DNA of 50,155 nucleotides from Phycisphaerales bacterium (GTDB lineage: Bacteria; Planctomycetota; Phycisphaerae; UBA1845; Fen-1342): contig JALHJL010000024.1 in the NCBI GenBank assembly GCA_022839625.1, positions 1-50,155 on the forward strand, read 5' to 3'. Below are positions 1-8,296 of this stretch, piece by piece (within the stretch, counting starts at the first letter, position 1; the number at the start of each line of letters is the position of its first letter). A model generated the notes under the pieces. That model was not told the origin of the DNA, searched no databases, and worked only from the letters and a program-made list of their open reading frames with translations. A program made the translations under genes and the position numbers.

Positions 1-70
1 GAGCGCTGCGACCGTACGCGGAGACTGTGCAGACGGACGCCACCCTTGACACGAAGATGCCTTTCATGGA

Positions 71-158
71 TAGCGTCGGACCTCCGTGTCCGACGTTTTT
101 CGAGGCGGGCGCGCGCCGGACACCCGCCACGGCAGGCAGGCTCAGGTCCGGCGCTACA
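71..158 (+). repeat. Palindromic intergenic repeat, copy 1
   Basis: This 88-nt element reappears, inverted and with small changes, at 49967-50059; a 25-nt piece is also at 23806-23830. It begins with an 8-bp perfect stem (74-81 with 88-95, 6-nt loop) followed by five T, which resembles an intrinsic terminator for rightward transcription. A second part contains GTCCGGCG-type arms around a CCCGCC-rich centre. It lies just beyond the stop of the flippase gene. I see no gene in 1-174. Confidence 0.75.
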
Positions 159-174
159 CCTCTGCGTCGGGCTG

Positions 175-1629
175 TCAGCCGCCCCCAGCCGCGCCCTGGG
201 GAACACCTTCATCTCGCCGTACGCGCGGGATATGCTCGCGCACCGCGCGCATCAGGCGATTGACCGTGTACGCCGCCACAAGCAGATAACCGCCGGTCAC
301 CAGCACGAAGGCAGCCTTGTGCGCCGGCCCGAGCTTCCACAGCACGAACAGGCACGCCGCAGTGACAACCGTCGCGGCGGCCACGGGGCCTGCGAAACGC
401 GCGGAAACGCCGAGCGCTCTGACGCCAAACCACACGAGGGCCGCCAGAACGACTTCCGAGAGGACGGCGCCGTAACAAGCGCCCCACAGACCGTAGCGCC
501 ACGCCAGTACGCCGAGGATGAGCGCCTTGACCACAAGATAGATAACGTTGAACGCCACGAAGCGGCGCTCCTGCGACAGCGCGATGTAGACATAGCGCAA
601 TTGCAGCGCGAACAGCAGGGGCACGACGCTCCAGACCGTGATCTGAATCACCTTCGCCGTGTCGGCAAACGCGTCCTTCAGCAGCACGGGGATCACGTAG
701 GGCGCCACGACCCACGCCGCCAGCGCCATCGCCAGCCCCGCAGTCCACTGAATCACGCACAACTGGGTGGACCAGCGGTTGAACTCCGACCGGTTCTCGT
801 GGGCCAGCCGGCACAGGCCCGGGAAGGTCGGGACGCTCACCGCACCGTTCAGAATCTGGCCCGCCGGGGAGATGACCCGCTTCCCGGCCGCATAGACGCC
901 GACCACCGCATCCGGTGCGAAGACCGCGAGCACGAAGTTGTCCAGCTCCAACGCCAGCCGGGTAACGGCCGCCGTCAGGGCCACCGTCGCCGACCCGCCC
1001 ACCATCGCCCGTACTTCCTTTAGATCCCACCGCCACTGCCCGCGCCACCCGTCGCCCCACAAGGCCGCAGCGGCGTAGCCCATCATGACGAGGTTCGCGA
1101 GCGTCCCGGCGGCCAGCGCGAGGGCGAGGCCGCCGTCCAGCGGACGCAGGAGCACGAGCACGACCAGCAGTGCGACCACCTTGTGCCCGAGGAACCAGAT
1201 CATCCACTTCTCGGTCTTCTGCATGCCGTTGAGCGTGGACGAGAAGACCGACGCCGGCCCGAAGAACAGGATGTCGCCGGCCGCCACGAGCGCGGGCCAG
1301 GCCGCGACCTCGAACGAATAAGCAGCGATCGCGATGACGATCAACACGACGCCGCTCAGCAGCGAGAAGAGGCAGACCAGCGGCAGGGCCATCGAGACGT
1401 AGTAGCTCGGCGGGCGGCGGGCCTCGGCCACGAGCTTGGTGATGTTGGTGCCGAGCCCCATGCTGATCACGAAGATGGCGATGTTCACGATCCCCATCAG
1501 GATCGCGTAGACGCCGAACCGCCCCGGCCCCAGGTGAGACGCGATGAGCAGCATGGTGATGAGCTGCACGGCCAGCCCGGCCGGCACGACGACGAAGCCG
1601 AGCTGCATTTGACGGTGTACTTTGCCCAT
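175..1629 (-). CDS. Polysaccharide flippase / oligosaccharide translocase (MOP superfamily)
   Basis: This encodes an integral membrane protein of about 484 aa, the usual size for Wzx/RfbX-type flippases that move lipid-linked glycans across the inner membrane. The first helix follows almost at once (LGFVVVPAGLAVQLITM), then comes ASHLGPGRFGVYAILMG, the typical first loop of this family, and about a dozen further hydrophobic segments. I chose the ATG at 1629 because family members have a very short N-terminus. An in-frame ATG at 1728, 14 nt after the mqnC stop, would add 33 atypical residues; neither start has a clear Shine-Dalgarno sequence. It is the last gene of an apparent mqnA-mqnC-flippase operon. 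Its glycan substrate cannot be told from sequence. Confidence 0.8.
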   Translation of the reverse strand: MGKVHRQMQLGFVVVPAGLAVQLITMLLIASHLGPGRFGVYAILMGIVNIAIFVISMGLGTNITKLVAEARRPPSYYVSMALPLVCLFSLLSGVVLIVIAIAAYSFEVAAWPALVAAGDILFFGPASVFSSTLNGMQKTEKWMIWFLGHKVVALLVVLVLLRPLDGGLALALAAGTLANLVMMGYAAAALWGDGWRGQWRWDLKEVRAMVGGSATVALTAAVTRLALELDNFVLAVFAPDAVVGVYAAGKRVISPAGQILNGAVSVPTFPGLCRLAHENRSEFNRWSTQLCVIQWTAGLAMALAAWVVAPYVIPVLLKDAFADTAKVIQITVWSVVPLLFALQLRYVYIALSQERRFVAFNVIYLVVKALILGVLAWRYGLWGACYGAVLSEVVLAALVWFGVRALGVSARFAGPVAAATVVTAACLFVLWKLGPAHKAAFVLVTGGYLLVAAYTVNRLMRAVREHIPRVRRDEGVPQGAAGGG

Positions 1630-1742
1630 CAGGCCGCGCTCTTGACGACCTCGTGACGGTAGTCGGTTGGAGAGTCTGACGCAAGCTTCGCGGACAACCC
1701 CCGCACCTGCGACGACCGTGATGGTCATCGCGCGTCCGGCGG

Positions 1743-2918
1743 CTATCGCGGCTGCGTGCTCCCGCCCGCCGCCTCTACCGGCCGATAGTACTGGTCACGC
1801 TGTTGAGGGACCCAACCCGCGTCCGCGATCAGGCGGCGGATTTCCGCCTCGGTCAGCCGGAAGGTCGTGCCCGCGGCGGAGACGACATTCTCCTCCATCA
1901 TCACCGAGCCCATGTCGTTGACGCCGAAAAACAAGGCCAACTGCCCGATCTTCGGCCCCATCGTCACCCAGCTCGACTGAATGTTGGGGATGTTGTCCAG
2001 GTACAGCCGGGCGACTGCCACCATCTTCAGGTACTCGTGTGCGTCCGCCAGAAACAAGTGTTCCCCGTCCGGCGGACCGGCATAGTCGTCCGGCGGCAGT
2101 TTCCAGCGCCCCAGCGGCGTACCCTCCGGCTGAAACGGCCAGTGGATGAACGCCAGGAACCCGCCGGTCTCGTCCTGAAGCTCGCGCAGCCGCCGCAGGT
2201 GCTCGATCCGCTCAGCGACGGTCTCGATGTGCCCGAACATCATCGTGCAACTGGTCTTCATGCCCAGCAGATGGGCTTCCCGCATGACGGCCAGCCATTC
2301 GTCCGTCAGTGTCTTGCCGCGCCCGATCTTGCGGCGCACCCGGTCCACGAGGATTTCGCCGCCGCCGCCGGGGATCGTGTCGAGTCCGGCGTCGCGCAGC
2401 CGCGCCAGCACGTCGCGCAGCGGCATGTGGTAGACCTGGTGGAAGGCCCAGATTTCCGGCGGACTGAAGGCGTGGATGTGGATCGCGGGGTAGTGCTGCT
2501 TGATGAACCGCAGCAGGTCGAGATACCACTGGAACGGCAGCCCGTGGCCGCTTGGGTGGTGCTCGTCCGGCACCAGTCCGCCCTGCATCAGCACCTGCGT
2601 GCCCCCGATCGCGAGCAGCTCCTCGATCTTCTGCCCGATCTCCTCGTAGCTGAGGACGTACGCCTCGGCGTCGCCCGGCTTGCGGTAGAAGTTGCAGAAG
2701 ATGCAACGGGCCGTGCAGACGTTCGCGTAGTTGATGTTGCGGTCCACCACGTACGTCCGGTACGGCTCGGGGTGCAGCTCCTGGCAGCGCGCATATGCCC
2801 GCCGGCCCAGCTCGTGAATCGAAAGCTCGGCGTACATCTCCAGCGCCTCGGCGTCCGACAGGCGGGAGCTGCCTGTCGCCGCGGGCACCGCTGCGGACGT
2901 TTGCGTGGTGCTGGTCAC
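1743..2918 (-). CDS. mqnC: Cyclic dehypoxanthinyl futalosine synthase (MqnC), radical SAM
   Basis: MqnC is the radical SAM enzyme that cyclises dehypoxanthine futalosine in the futalosine route to menaquinone. The 391-aa product has the C-x3-C-x2-C cluster motif (CTARCIFCNF, near residue 70) directly after NINYANV. MQGGLVPDEH, HIHAFSPPEI and PGGGGEILVDRVR follow; these are characteristic of MqnC rather than its paralogue MqnE. The start is GTG, with GGAG 7 nt upstream. It begins 26 nt after the mqnA stop, so the two are probably cotranscribed. mqnB, mqnD and mqnE are not in this window. Confidence 0.93.
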   Translation of the reverse strand: MTSTTQTSAAVPAATGSSRLSDAEALEMYAELSIHELGRRAYARCQELHPEPYRTYVVDRNINYANVCTARCIFCNFYRKPGDAEAYVLSYEEIGQKIEELLAIGGTQVLMQGGLVPDEHHPSGHGLPFQWYLDLLRFIKQHYPAIHIHAFSPPEIWAFHQVYHMPLRDVLARLRDAGLDTIPGGGGEILVDRVRRKIGRGKTLTDEWLAVMREAHLLGMKTSCTMMFGHIETVAERIEHLRRLRELQDETGGFLAFIHWPFQPEGTPLGRWKLPPDDYAGPPDGEHLFLADAHEYLKMVAVARLYLDNIPNIQSSWVTMGPKIGQLALFFGVNDMGSVMMEENVVSAAGTTFRLTEAEIRRLIADAGWVPQQRDQYYRPVEAAGGSTQPR

Positions 2919-2944
2919 TGATCAACTCCGCCGCTGGAGAACGC

Positions 2945-3907
2945 TCACCACTGCTGCAATGCGGGCCAGGCAAGGCGGCTCTCGGCCGGCGCGAGGTCTG
3001 CCTGTGCGCACAGCTTACCGAACCGCTCCGCACCCGCGATCATCTGTGCGTCCAGCGTGAAACGAAGGCACTGCGTGAGGTACCGGCGGGCGAGCGGTAC
3101 GGGCCAGCCGTGCTGCGGGCCATACGTCTCCGCGATCGCGGCGGCCCGGGCGACTCCCCGGTCGCGCGCTGCCTCAAGCAGCGCGCGAAGCTCTCGTTGC
3201 CGCTGGCGCGTGAATCCCCGCTGGTGCGAGAATCCCCGCTGGTGCGAGAATCCCTTCTCGCACCCATTCTGGGGTGGAGTCCTCTCCGACCGCTGGTGCG
3301 AGAATCCCTTCTCGCACCCATTCTGGGGTGGAGTCCTCTCCGACAGATCATCGCCAACCCCAATGTCGTCCGCTACGTTCGGAATCGCCCAAACGGCGAA
3401 CACGAACGGCAACCCGGTGAGTTGCCGCCAGGCGGTGCCGAGGTCCAGGTCATACTCGAATTCGGTGCGCCGCGGGTCCACCACCTTGTCGCCGATGAGC
3501 AGCACTGCCTCCGCTTCGGCAAGCTGGGCCCCGCGCACCTCGCAGGGCTGGAGCACGAGGTCGCGCCCGTAGAGCTCACGCCAGAGTACGCGCGCCAGCA
3601 CCACCGACGTATGCGAGTCAGGATCGACGTGCAGCGTGTGCACCTGAGCGGCGGGCACCCGCGAGAAGACCCGCACCGTCATCGTCTCGCCATCGCAGCC
3701 GATGCACGCATCCGAAAGCGCGCGATACTGCCCCCCGCTGCGCAACAGATCGATGATCGGGATCAGCGCGGCGTCTACGGCACGTTTCGCCAGCCGCCCG
3801 GGCAGCGCCGCCGGCACGTCGAACGTCAGGCCGGCGCGCGCGTCGGATTCGAGCCCGTCGATCAGGGGGCGGGCGTTCAAGAAGGACACGACACCCAGTC
3901 GAAACAC
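2945..3907 (-). CDS. mqnA: Chorismate dehydratase (MqnA) carrying an in-frame repeat insertion
   Basis: MqnA converts chorismate to 3-(1-carboxyvinyl)oxybenzoate, the first step of futalosine menaquinone synthesis. The periplasmic-binding-protein-like fold is recognised from GVVSFLNARPLIDGL at the N-terminus, LLIGDKVVD, and LDLGTAWRQLTGLPFVFAVW. The protein is 320 aa, about 45-50 longer than usual. The excess lies after residue 200, where two 18-aa repeats and two shorter 6-aa units (GFSHQR, GFTRQR) are translated from the palindromic DNA repeats at 3203-3344. Family sequence resumes at ELRALLEAARDRGVA. Removing the insert leaves about 272 aa, a normal length. The start is GTG with a GGGAGA-like ribosome site upstream. 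Whether the insert is tolerated is unknown. Confidence 0.9.
   Translation of the reverse strand: MFRLGVVSFLNARPLIDGLESDARAGLTFDVPAALPGRLAKRAVDAALIPIIDLLRSGGQYRALSDACIGCDGETMTVRVFSRVPAAQVHTLHVDPDSHTSVVLARVLWRELYGRDLVLQPCEVRGAQLAEAEAVLLIGDKVVDPRRTEFEYDLDLGTAWRQLTGLPFVFAVWAIPNVADDIGVGDDLSERTPPQNGCEKGFSHQRSERTPPQNGCEKGFSHQRGFSHQRGFTRQRQRELRALLEAARDRGVARAAAIAETYGPQHGWPVPLARRYLTQCLRFTLDAQMIAGAERFGKLCAQADLAPAESRLAWPALQQW
3203..3344. repeat. In-frame 54-bp palindromic tandem repeats inside mqnA
   Basis: Two nearly perfect 54-bp units (3239-3292 and 3293-3344, the last two bases diverging) are preceded by two partial 18-bp units (3203-3220 degenerate, 3221-3238). Each full unit contains a 10-bp perfect stem with a 4-nt TCCC loop (3241-3250 with 3255-3264). 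All unit lengths are multiples of three, and the mqnA frame through them has no stop. I see no other copy in the window. Confidence 0.9.
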
Positions 3908-3949
3908 GGCCCAGAGTCTCCCGGCACGGTTCCCTGCTCGTTCCTGGCG

Positions 3950-3957
3950 AGTATAAT
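3950..3957. promoter_or_regulatory. Overlapping divergent -10 elements (mqnA operon / 722-aa gene)
   Basis: On the plus strand 3952-3957 reads TATAAT. On the minus strand 3950-3955 reads TATACT. The two -10-like hexamers overlap in the 151-bp gap between divergent genes. The -35 regions are weak on both sides, so the two promoters could compete for polymerase. Confidence 0.35.
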
Positions 3958-4058
3958 CTTCGTCTTGGGCCCCCGCGGCGGCGCAACAGTCGTTTCTGAA
4001 GTTTCACAACGGGTGAAAAGGCCCGGGGGCCCGCGTACGTTCGATACGGAGGCTGCCG

Positions 4059-6227
4059 ATGCGACGGAGATTACAGGTAGGTTGGTTGGGCGGCGCTGTG
4101 CTGGTCATGGCTCTCGGCGCGCGGCTCACCCCCGCCGAGGATTTGGCGGGCGTCATGCCCTGCGACGCGGCCGTATACATCGGCTGGTCTGCGTGGCTGG
4201 CGCCGGACGCTCCTGACATCCAGATGCAGCAGAAACTGCTCCAAACGGTCTTGGACTCCGCAGTTCAGCCTGGGACGGCGACCACGCCCGCCTGGGTCAA
4301 GCCGCTGCTGGAACTGCTCACGTCGCTCCAGACGGGCTCCGTGGGCGTCGGCCTGTTCGACGTCACGGTTGCGGCCGAAATGCCGGAGATTGAGGCGGCC
4401 CTGCTGGTCGGCGGTGCGGATGCGCCGCGACTGCCCGAGGTCGTCCACAAGCTCTTTGTCCAGCTCGCCGGTGCGGAGCACGTCGGCTCGCACATCGTCG
4501 GCGACGTGCAATGGGAGTGTGCCCATCTCGAAGGCGTTCCGCTGCTCCCGGTCTGGGGACGCCACAAAGACTACTTCGTGTTCGCGATTGGCGACGCGGC
4601 GGCAAGCAAGGTCGTCGAGTGCATCGACGGCCGCCGGCCCAGCCTCGCGACGGTCGAGGAGTTTGCCTTCAATCGGAACAAAGTCGGCGCGCACGCGGAC
4701 GGGCGGCATTTCTGCCTGTACGTGGACGTTCAGCGCGTGGTCGCGCGCGCCCGGGAGATCGCCATGCAGGCCTTGGGCGAGCTACCGCCCATGGTGGACC
4801 CGCTCCTCGACGAGCTTGGAATCACGGCCGTACGCGCGAAGTACTTGCACGTGAATCAGGACAACGGCCAGCCGCGGATGGCAGGATTCGCGCACCTGAC
4901 CTGCCCGCCGCGCGGCCTCCTGAAGCTCTGGGATCAGGGGCCGCTGAGCAACGACGACCTCAAGATCATCCCGAAGAATGCGTATTGGGCCGAGGTGGCG
5001 AACCTGGACCTCGTGGCGGTGTGGCAGGAGGTCCTCCGGATCGTCGAGGTTGTGGCCCCCGACCAGGTCGCCATGATCGAGGGGGCGATCGCCGGCACGC
5101 GCGGGATTCTGGGCTTTTCCGTCACCGACGAGTTGCTGCCCGCCTTTGGTGACACGTGGGCGATCTTCGACGCCCCGGACCACGGCGGCTTTCTCCTCTC
5201 TGGTACGGTGCTGGTCGCGGAGGTCAAGGACGTCGCGGCCCTCGGCGGGATGCTGACGCGCCTCGTGGAACTCGTGACTCCCCTGGCCAAGGCGGGCGAC
5301 ATCACCCTCAGACCCCTGCAAACCGGGCACGGCCCGCACACGGTCCACTACGTTCTGCTCGGCGGAAAGCCGGTGCCCATCGCGCCCGCGTGGGGTTTCG
5401 TCGCGGATCGTTGGGTCTTCGGCTTGTCGCCGCACACCGTGGCCGCCGCCATGCGGCAGGTTGATCCGCAGACGCGCGGGCCGAGCCTGCTCGACCACCC
5501 GGAGTTCCAGGCCGCGCGCGCCCGGCTGCCGAAGGACGTCCAGGGAATCGGCTACTTCGACTCGCGTTACTTCGCCCGCATGTGGTACCCGCTGCTGCGC
5601 TTCCTGCAAACCGCCGGCGTCTCGTCGCTGGCGGGCCTTGGCGGCGAACTCGACCTGGCCTTCATGCCGCCCCTGCCGGACGCCATCGCCGACGTCACGA
5701 ATTACGTCGGGACGAGCAGCACCGACGCGGACGGCATCCTGTACCTGAGTGTCGGCACGGGCGCTCCCCTCCCGGCGGTCGCCGGAACGGCCCTCGCCAC
5801 TTCGATCCTCCTGCCGTCGTTAGCCCAGTCGCGGGAAGTGGCCAAGCGTGCCGTCAGCGCTGCGAACCTGCACAGCATCGGGGTCGCGTGTTACGCGTAT
5901 GCCATGGACCAGGACGGCGAGTTTCCCGACAACCTCGATCAGTTGCTCCACAGCGGCGCGATAGTCCAGAAGATGCTGCGCTCCCCGCGCGATCCTAGCG
6001 ACGACGACAGCGCCGTCTCATACGTGTACCTTGCCGGCCAGAGCACCGAGGCTGATCCGCGTAACGTGCTCGCCTACGAGCGGCCCGTCGACGAGGAAGG
6101 CACCAACGTGCTCTTCGTGGACGGCCACGTCGACTGGCTCGCGCTGGAGCCCTTCAAGGCGGCCGTGCGCGAGACGTACCGGCGTCTCGGCCGCGACGAG
6201 GACCTGCCGCCCGAGTTCCGCGAATAG
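4059..6227 (+). CDS. Secreted hypothetical protein with H-x9-DG-type C-terminal domain
   Basis: A 722-aa protein with a Sec signal peptide (charged MRRRLQVG, hydrophobic core, cleavage near LTPAED). The central 550 residues are a repetitive alpha/beta region I do not recognise. The last 130 residues resemble the C-terminal part of planctomycete prepilin-like proteins: LAQSREVAKRAVSAANLHSI near residue 590, then YAYAMDQDGEFPDNLDQLL, and finally NVLFVDGHVDWL, which resembles the H-x9-DG signature. It lacks an N-terminal prepilin cleavage site, so it is probably a periplasmic or surface protein rather than a pilin. The start is supported by GGAGG 7 nt upstream. Function unknown. Confidence 0.75.
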   Translation: MRRRLQVGWLGGAVLVMALGARLTPAEDLAGVMPCDAAVYIGWSAWLAPDAPDIQMQQKLLQTVLDSAVQPGTATTPAWVKPLLELLTSLQTGSVGVGLFDVTVAAEMPEIEAALLVGGADAPRLPEVVHKLFVQLAGAEHVGSHIVGDVQWECAHLEGVPLLPVWGRHKDYFVFAIGDAAASKVVECIDGRRPSLATVEEFAFNRNKVGAHADGRHFCLYVDVQRVVARAREIAMQALGELPPMVDPLLDELGITAVRAKYLHVNQDNGQPRMAGFAHLTCPPRGLLKLWDQGPLSNDDLKIIPKNAYWAEVANLDLVAVWQEVLRIVEVVAPDQVAMIEGAIAGTRGILGFSVTDELLPAFGDTWAIFDAPDHGGFLLSGTVLVAEVKDVAALGGMLTRLVELVTPLAKAGDITLRPLQTGHGPHTVHYVLLGGKPVPIAPAWGFVADRWVFGLSPHTVAAAMRQVDPQTRGPSLLDHPEFQAARARLPKDVQGIGYFDSRYFARMWYPLLRFLQTAGVSSLAGLGGELDLAFMPPLPDAIADVTNYVGTSSTDADGILYLSVGTGAPLPAVAGTALATSILLPSLAQSREVAKRAVSAANLHSIGVACYAYAMDQDGEFPDNLDQLLHSGAIVQKMLRSPRDPSDDDSAVSYVYLAGQSTEADPRNVLAYERPVDEEGTNVLFVDGHVDWLALEPFKAAVRETYRRLGRDEDLPPEFRE

Positions 6228-6274
6228 AATCGGTCGAAGGCCAAGAGCGAACTGGCGACGCCAAGGAGGTCCCC

Positions 6275-6934
6275 ATGCCCAGAGTCGGTGTCCTGCTGTC
6301 CGGTTGCGGCTTCCTGGACGGAGCCGAGATTCACGAATCCGTGCTGACGCTTCTGGCTCTCGATCAGGCCCGGGCCGACATCGTCTGCTGTGCTCCCGAC
6401 GTCGAGCTCGCCGAAGTCGACCACCTGAACCAGAAGCCCACCGGCCAGAAACGAAACGTGCTCCGCGAAGCCGCCCGGATCGCACGCGGCGCCATTCGCG
6501 ACGTCGCGACCGTCGAGGCCTCCGCACTCGACGCCCTGATTCTGCCCGGCGGTTTCGGCGCCGCCAAGAACCTCTGCGACTTCGCGGAGAAGGGCGCCCA
6601 GTGCGCGGTCCATCCCGAGGTCGAGCGCCTCGTGGGCGAGTGCCTGGCCGCGCGCAAGCCCGTCGGTGCCATCTGCATCGCCCCGGCCCTGTTGGCGCGA
6701 ATCGCGGGCAAACGTGGCATGAAAGCGAAGCTCACCATCGGCAACGACCCCGGCACCGCGCAGGCCATCGTCGAGCTGGGCTGCGTCCACGAAAACCAGC
6801 CTGTGACGGAGATCGCGGTGGACGCCGAGCACAAGCTAGTGACGACGCCCGCCTTCATGCTCGGCCCCGGTCCAGCCGCCGTATACGAGGGTATTCGCAA
6901 GCTCGTCGAGCGGGTCCTCGCCCTCGCCGGCTGA
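6275..6934 (+). CDS. elbB: ElbB-like DJ-1/PfpI-family glyoxalase-type protein
   Basis: The 219-aa product aligns by eye along its whole length with E. coli ElbB (217 aa). Shared blocks are GVLLSGCGFLDGAEIHESVL, RNVLREAARIARGAIRD, LDALILPGGFGAAKNLCDFA, GAICIAPALLARI and VTTPAFMLG. The nucleophile-elbow cysteine is in AICIAP. ElbB belongs to the class I glutamine amidotransferase-like/DJ-1 superfamily; glyoxalase activity has been reported for the E. coli protein, while the older isoprenoid annotation is weakly supported. The ribosome site AAGGAGG lies close upstream of the ATG. It follows the 722-aa gene by 47 nt and may share its transcript. A hairpin follows its stop. Confidence 0.9.
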   Translation: MPRVGVLLSGCGFLDGAEIHESVLTLLALDQARADIVCCAPDVELAEVDHLNQKPTGQKRNVLREAARIARGAIRDVATVEASALDALILPGGFGAAKNLCDFAEKGAQCAVHPEVERLVGECLAARKPVGAICIAPALLARIAGKRGMKAKLTIGNDPGTAQAIVELGCVHENQPVTEIAVDAEHKLVTTPAFMLGPGPAAVYEGIRKLVERVLALAG

Positions 6935-6956
6935 CGGAAATCGCCGCACAAACAAA

Positions 6957-6996
6957 GATGGAAGGTCTAGCCGTGGCGCGCTTCCGACCTTCCATC
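6957..6996 (+). terminator. Hairpin downstream of elbB
   Basis: An 11-bp perfect inverted repeat (6957-6967 with 6986-6996, 18-nt loop) begins 23 nt after the elbB stop. No U tract follows, so it may be a Rho-assisted or mRNA-stabilising 3' structure rather than a classical intrinsic terminator. Confidence 0.45.
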
Positions 6997-7833
6997 ATTG
7001 CAGGCGCCCCGCCGCGCGGAGCACCGGACATCCGGTTATCGCGCGTCCAATTCCGGTCGCGCACTGCAATCTTGCGCGATGCGCTAACCCTCGTGCAAGA
7101 GGATTTTCGGAAAAATATTTGGGGCGGCGGCGCGACGATCCCTCGCCGCGCGCGTCGCCGCCTCGGGCAAACGCCGAACAGGCCGCAGTGCACCTGCATG
7201 CCCGACAGCGCCGTCGCGCGACCAGAATCCCACGCGCCACGTGCGCGGCGCGCCACGACGCGGCGTTCTCGCTCGCAAGTGTCAGCACCGCCATCTTGAC
7301 GCTTCGCGCGTCGACGCCGGCATGTGTGCGCAAGAGTGACTTCGCTACCGCGCACGCAGCGCTGAAGATCGTTCGATTACCCGGCGCATCGTCGCCGAGC
7401 GCGCCGCATTCGCCGCGCGTATGCCCACTCCACCTCAGACCATGAGGCCGCGGCCCGCGCAGCCCGCGGCGCCCACGCCGAATGTCTGCGCACCCTGCGC
7501 CGAGACCAAGCCAGTTTTCGGGTGCTCGTCGCGGATGAGCAGAAGCGCGGCCGCGATGCGAATGCAGAGGTAGCGGCCGACCTCCCGGTCGGCCATATAC
7601 GCTTCCGCGAAGGGCCGTAATCGATCGCTACGAGCATCCGCTCTAGCGAATAGCTGGGCGGGGACTATCCCCCTGGGTCCCGCTGGTGGATGGCAGTCCC
7701 CGCCAGTGCCGCACAGCGCACGGTGGAAACGGCGGACCGCTGCGCGGTGGGTCCGAGGAAAGCTCCGTTGCTTCTTTCCGCCGGAGGGCTCAACCGGTCA
7801 TGCTCGTGGTCGTTCGGGCGCCCGCGTCAACGA
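6997..7833. other. Largely non-coding gap with a possible degraded gene
   Basis: No complete gene is convincing here. On the plus strand about 7367-7620 has a frame without a plausible start codon that reads like protein (GNN-rich codons; ends VADLPVGHIRFREGP-like before a TAA). The preceding segment looks coding in a different frame, as expected of a frameshifted remnant. An inverted repeat (7657-7666 with 7695-7704, GGCGGGGACT-type arms) lies downstream of the tRNA in its direction of transcription and could end its transcript. I recognise no family. Confidence 0.25.
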
Positions 7834-7905
7834 AGCCGATGGTGGGACTTGAACCCACAACCTCAGCTTTACGAAAGCCGTGCTCTGCCATTGAGCTACA
7901 TCGGC
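7834..7905 (-). tRNA. tRNA-Thr (anticodon CGT)
   Basis: The minus strand folds into a complete 72-nt cloverleaf: acceptor GCCGATG paired with CATCGGC, D arm GCTC/GAGC, anticodon stem CGGCT/AGCTG with loop TTCGTAA (anticodon CGT, reading ACG), and T arm GTGGG-TTCAAGT-CCCAC, with discriminator T. The CCA end is not encoded. No other tRNA is nearby. Confidence 0.95.
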
Positions 7906-7934
7906 GCAGATGCACCCTTCAAGGCGCGCCGACA

Positions 7935-7963
7935 AGCTTAAGGAGGTTCCGGCGCGGAATCAA
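7935..7963 (-). promoter_or_regulatory. Candidate promoter for tRNA-Thr
   Basis: On the minus strand TTGATT (7958-7963) and TAAGCT (7935-7940) are separated by exactly 17 bp. The predicted start would lie about 20 nt upstream of the mature tRNA 5' end. Confidence 0.4.
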
Positions 7964-8296
7964 GTGGGCGAGGGCGACCGCGCGCTGTTGCGAGAATTCT
8001 CCCAAGACTGCGGGAGATGACACGTTCATGAACACCCGCGCCGCAAGAAAAATGCTGAAAATCCTGCTTGCAGCAAGAATCTTCTGGATGGAACGAGGTT
8101 TGCTCGTTATACTATAGAGTAGTGGAGCAGGCGTTTAGCGGCGGCCTCCCCCCTCCCTTCGGCCCGAACACCCCGGTCGTCGCGAGCCTGCTCCTACTCT
8201 TTTTTTATGCCTGTTTTCCAGGGGTTTGCGGCACCTCCGTTCCTCCCCCATCGCACAGTTGCCACCACTGCCCTGAATTGCCGATAATCGGGGGCT
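7964..8296. other. Intergenic region upstream of the amidohydrolase gene
   Basis: This AT-richer stretch has no gene. TATACT at 8108-8113 is a possible rightward -10 element, although its -35 is poor. A 6-bp hairpin (AACGAG/CTCGTT, 8092-8108) runs up to it and could be an operator. Nothing else is recognisable. Confidence 0.3.

Noticed and set aside
46..1023. A 325-aa plus-strand frame at the left edge
   Set aside because: It is antisense to the flippase gene and begins in the palindromic repeat.
3203..3344. CRISPR-like reading of the short repeats in mqnA
   Set aside because: The units are contiguous tandem copies without unique spacers, only two are full length, and no cas genes are present.
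7686..8117. A 143-aa plus-strand frame near the tRNA
   Set aside because: It reads antisense through the tRNA-Thr gene, and the hydrophilic product has no family features.
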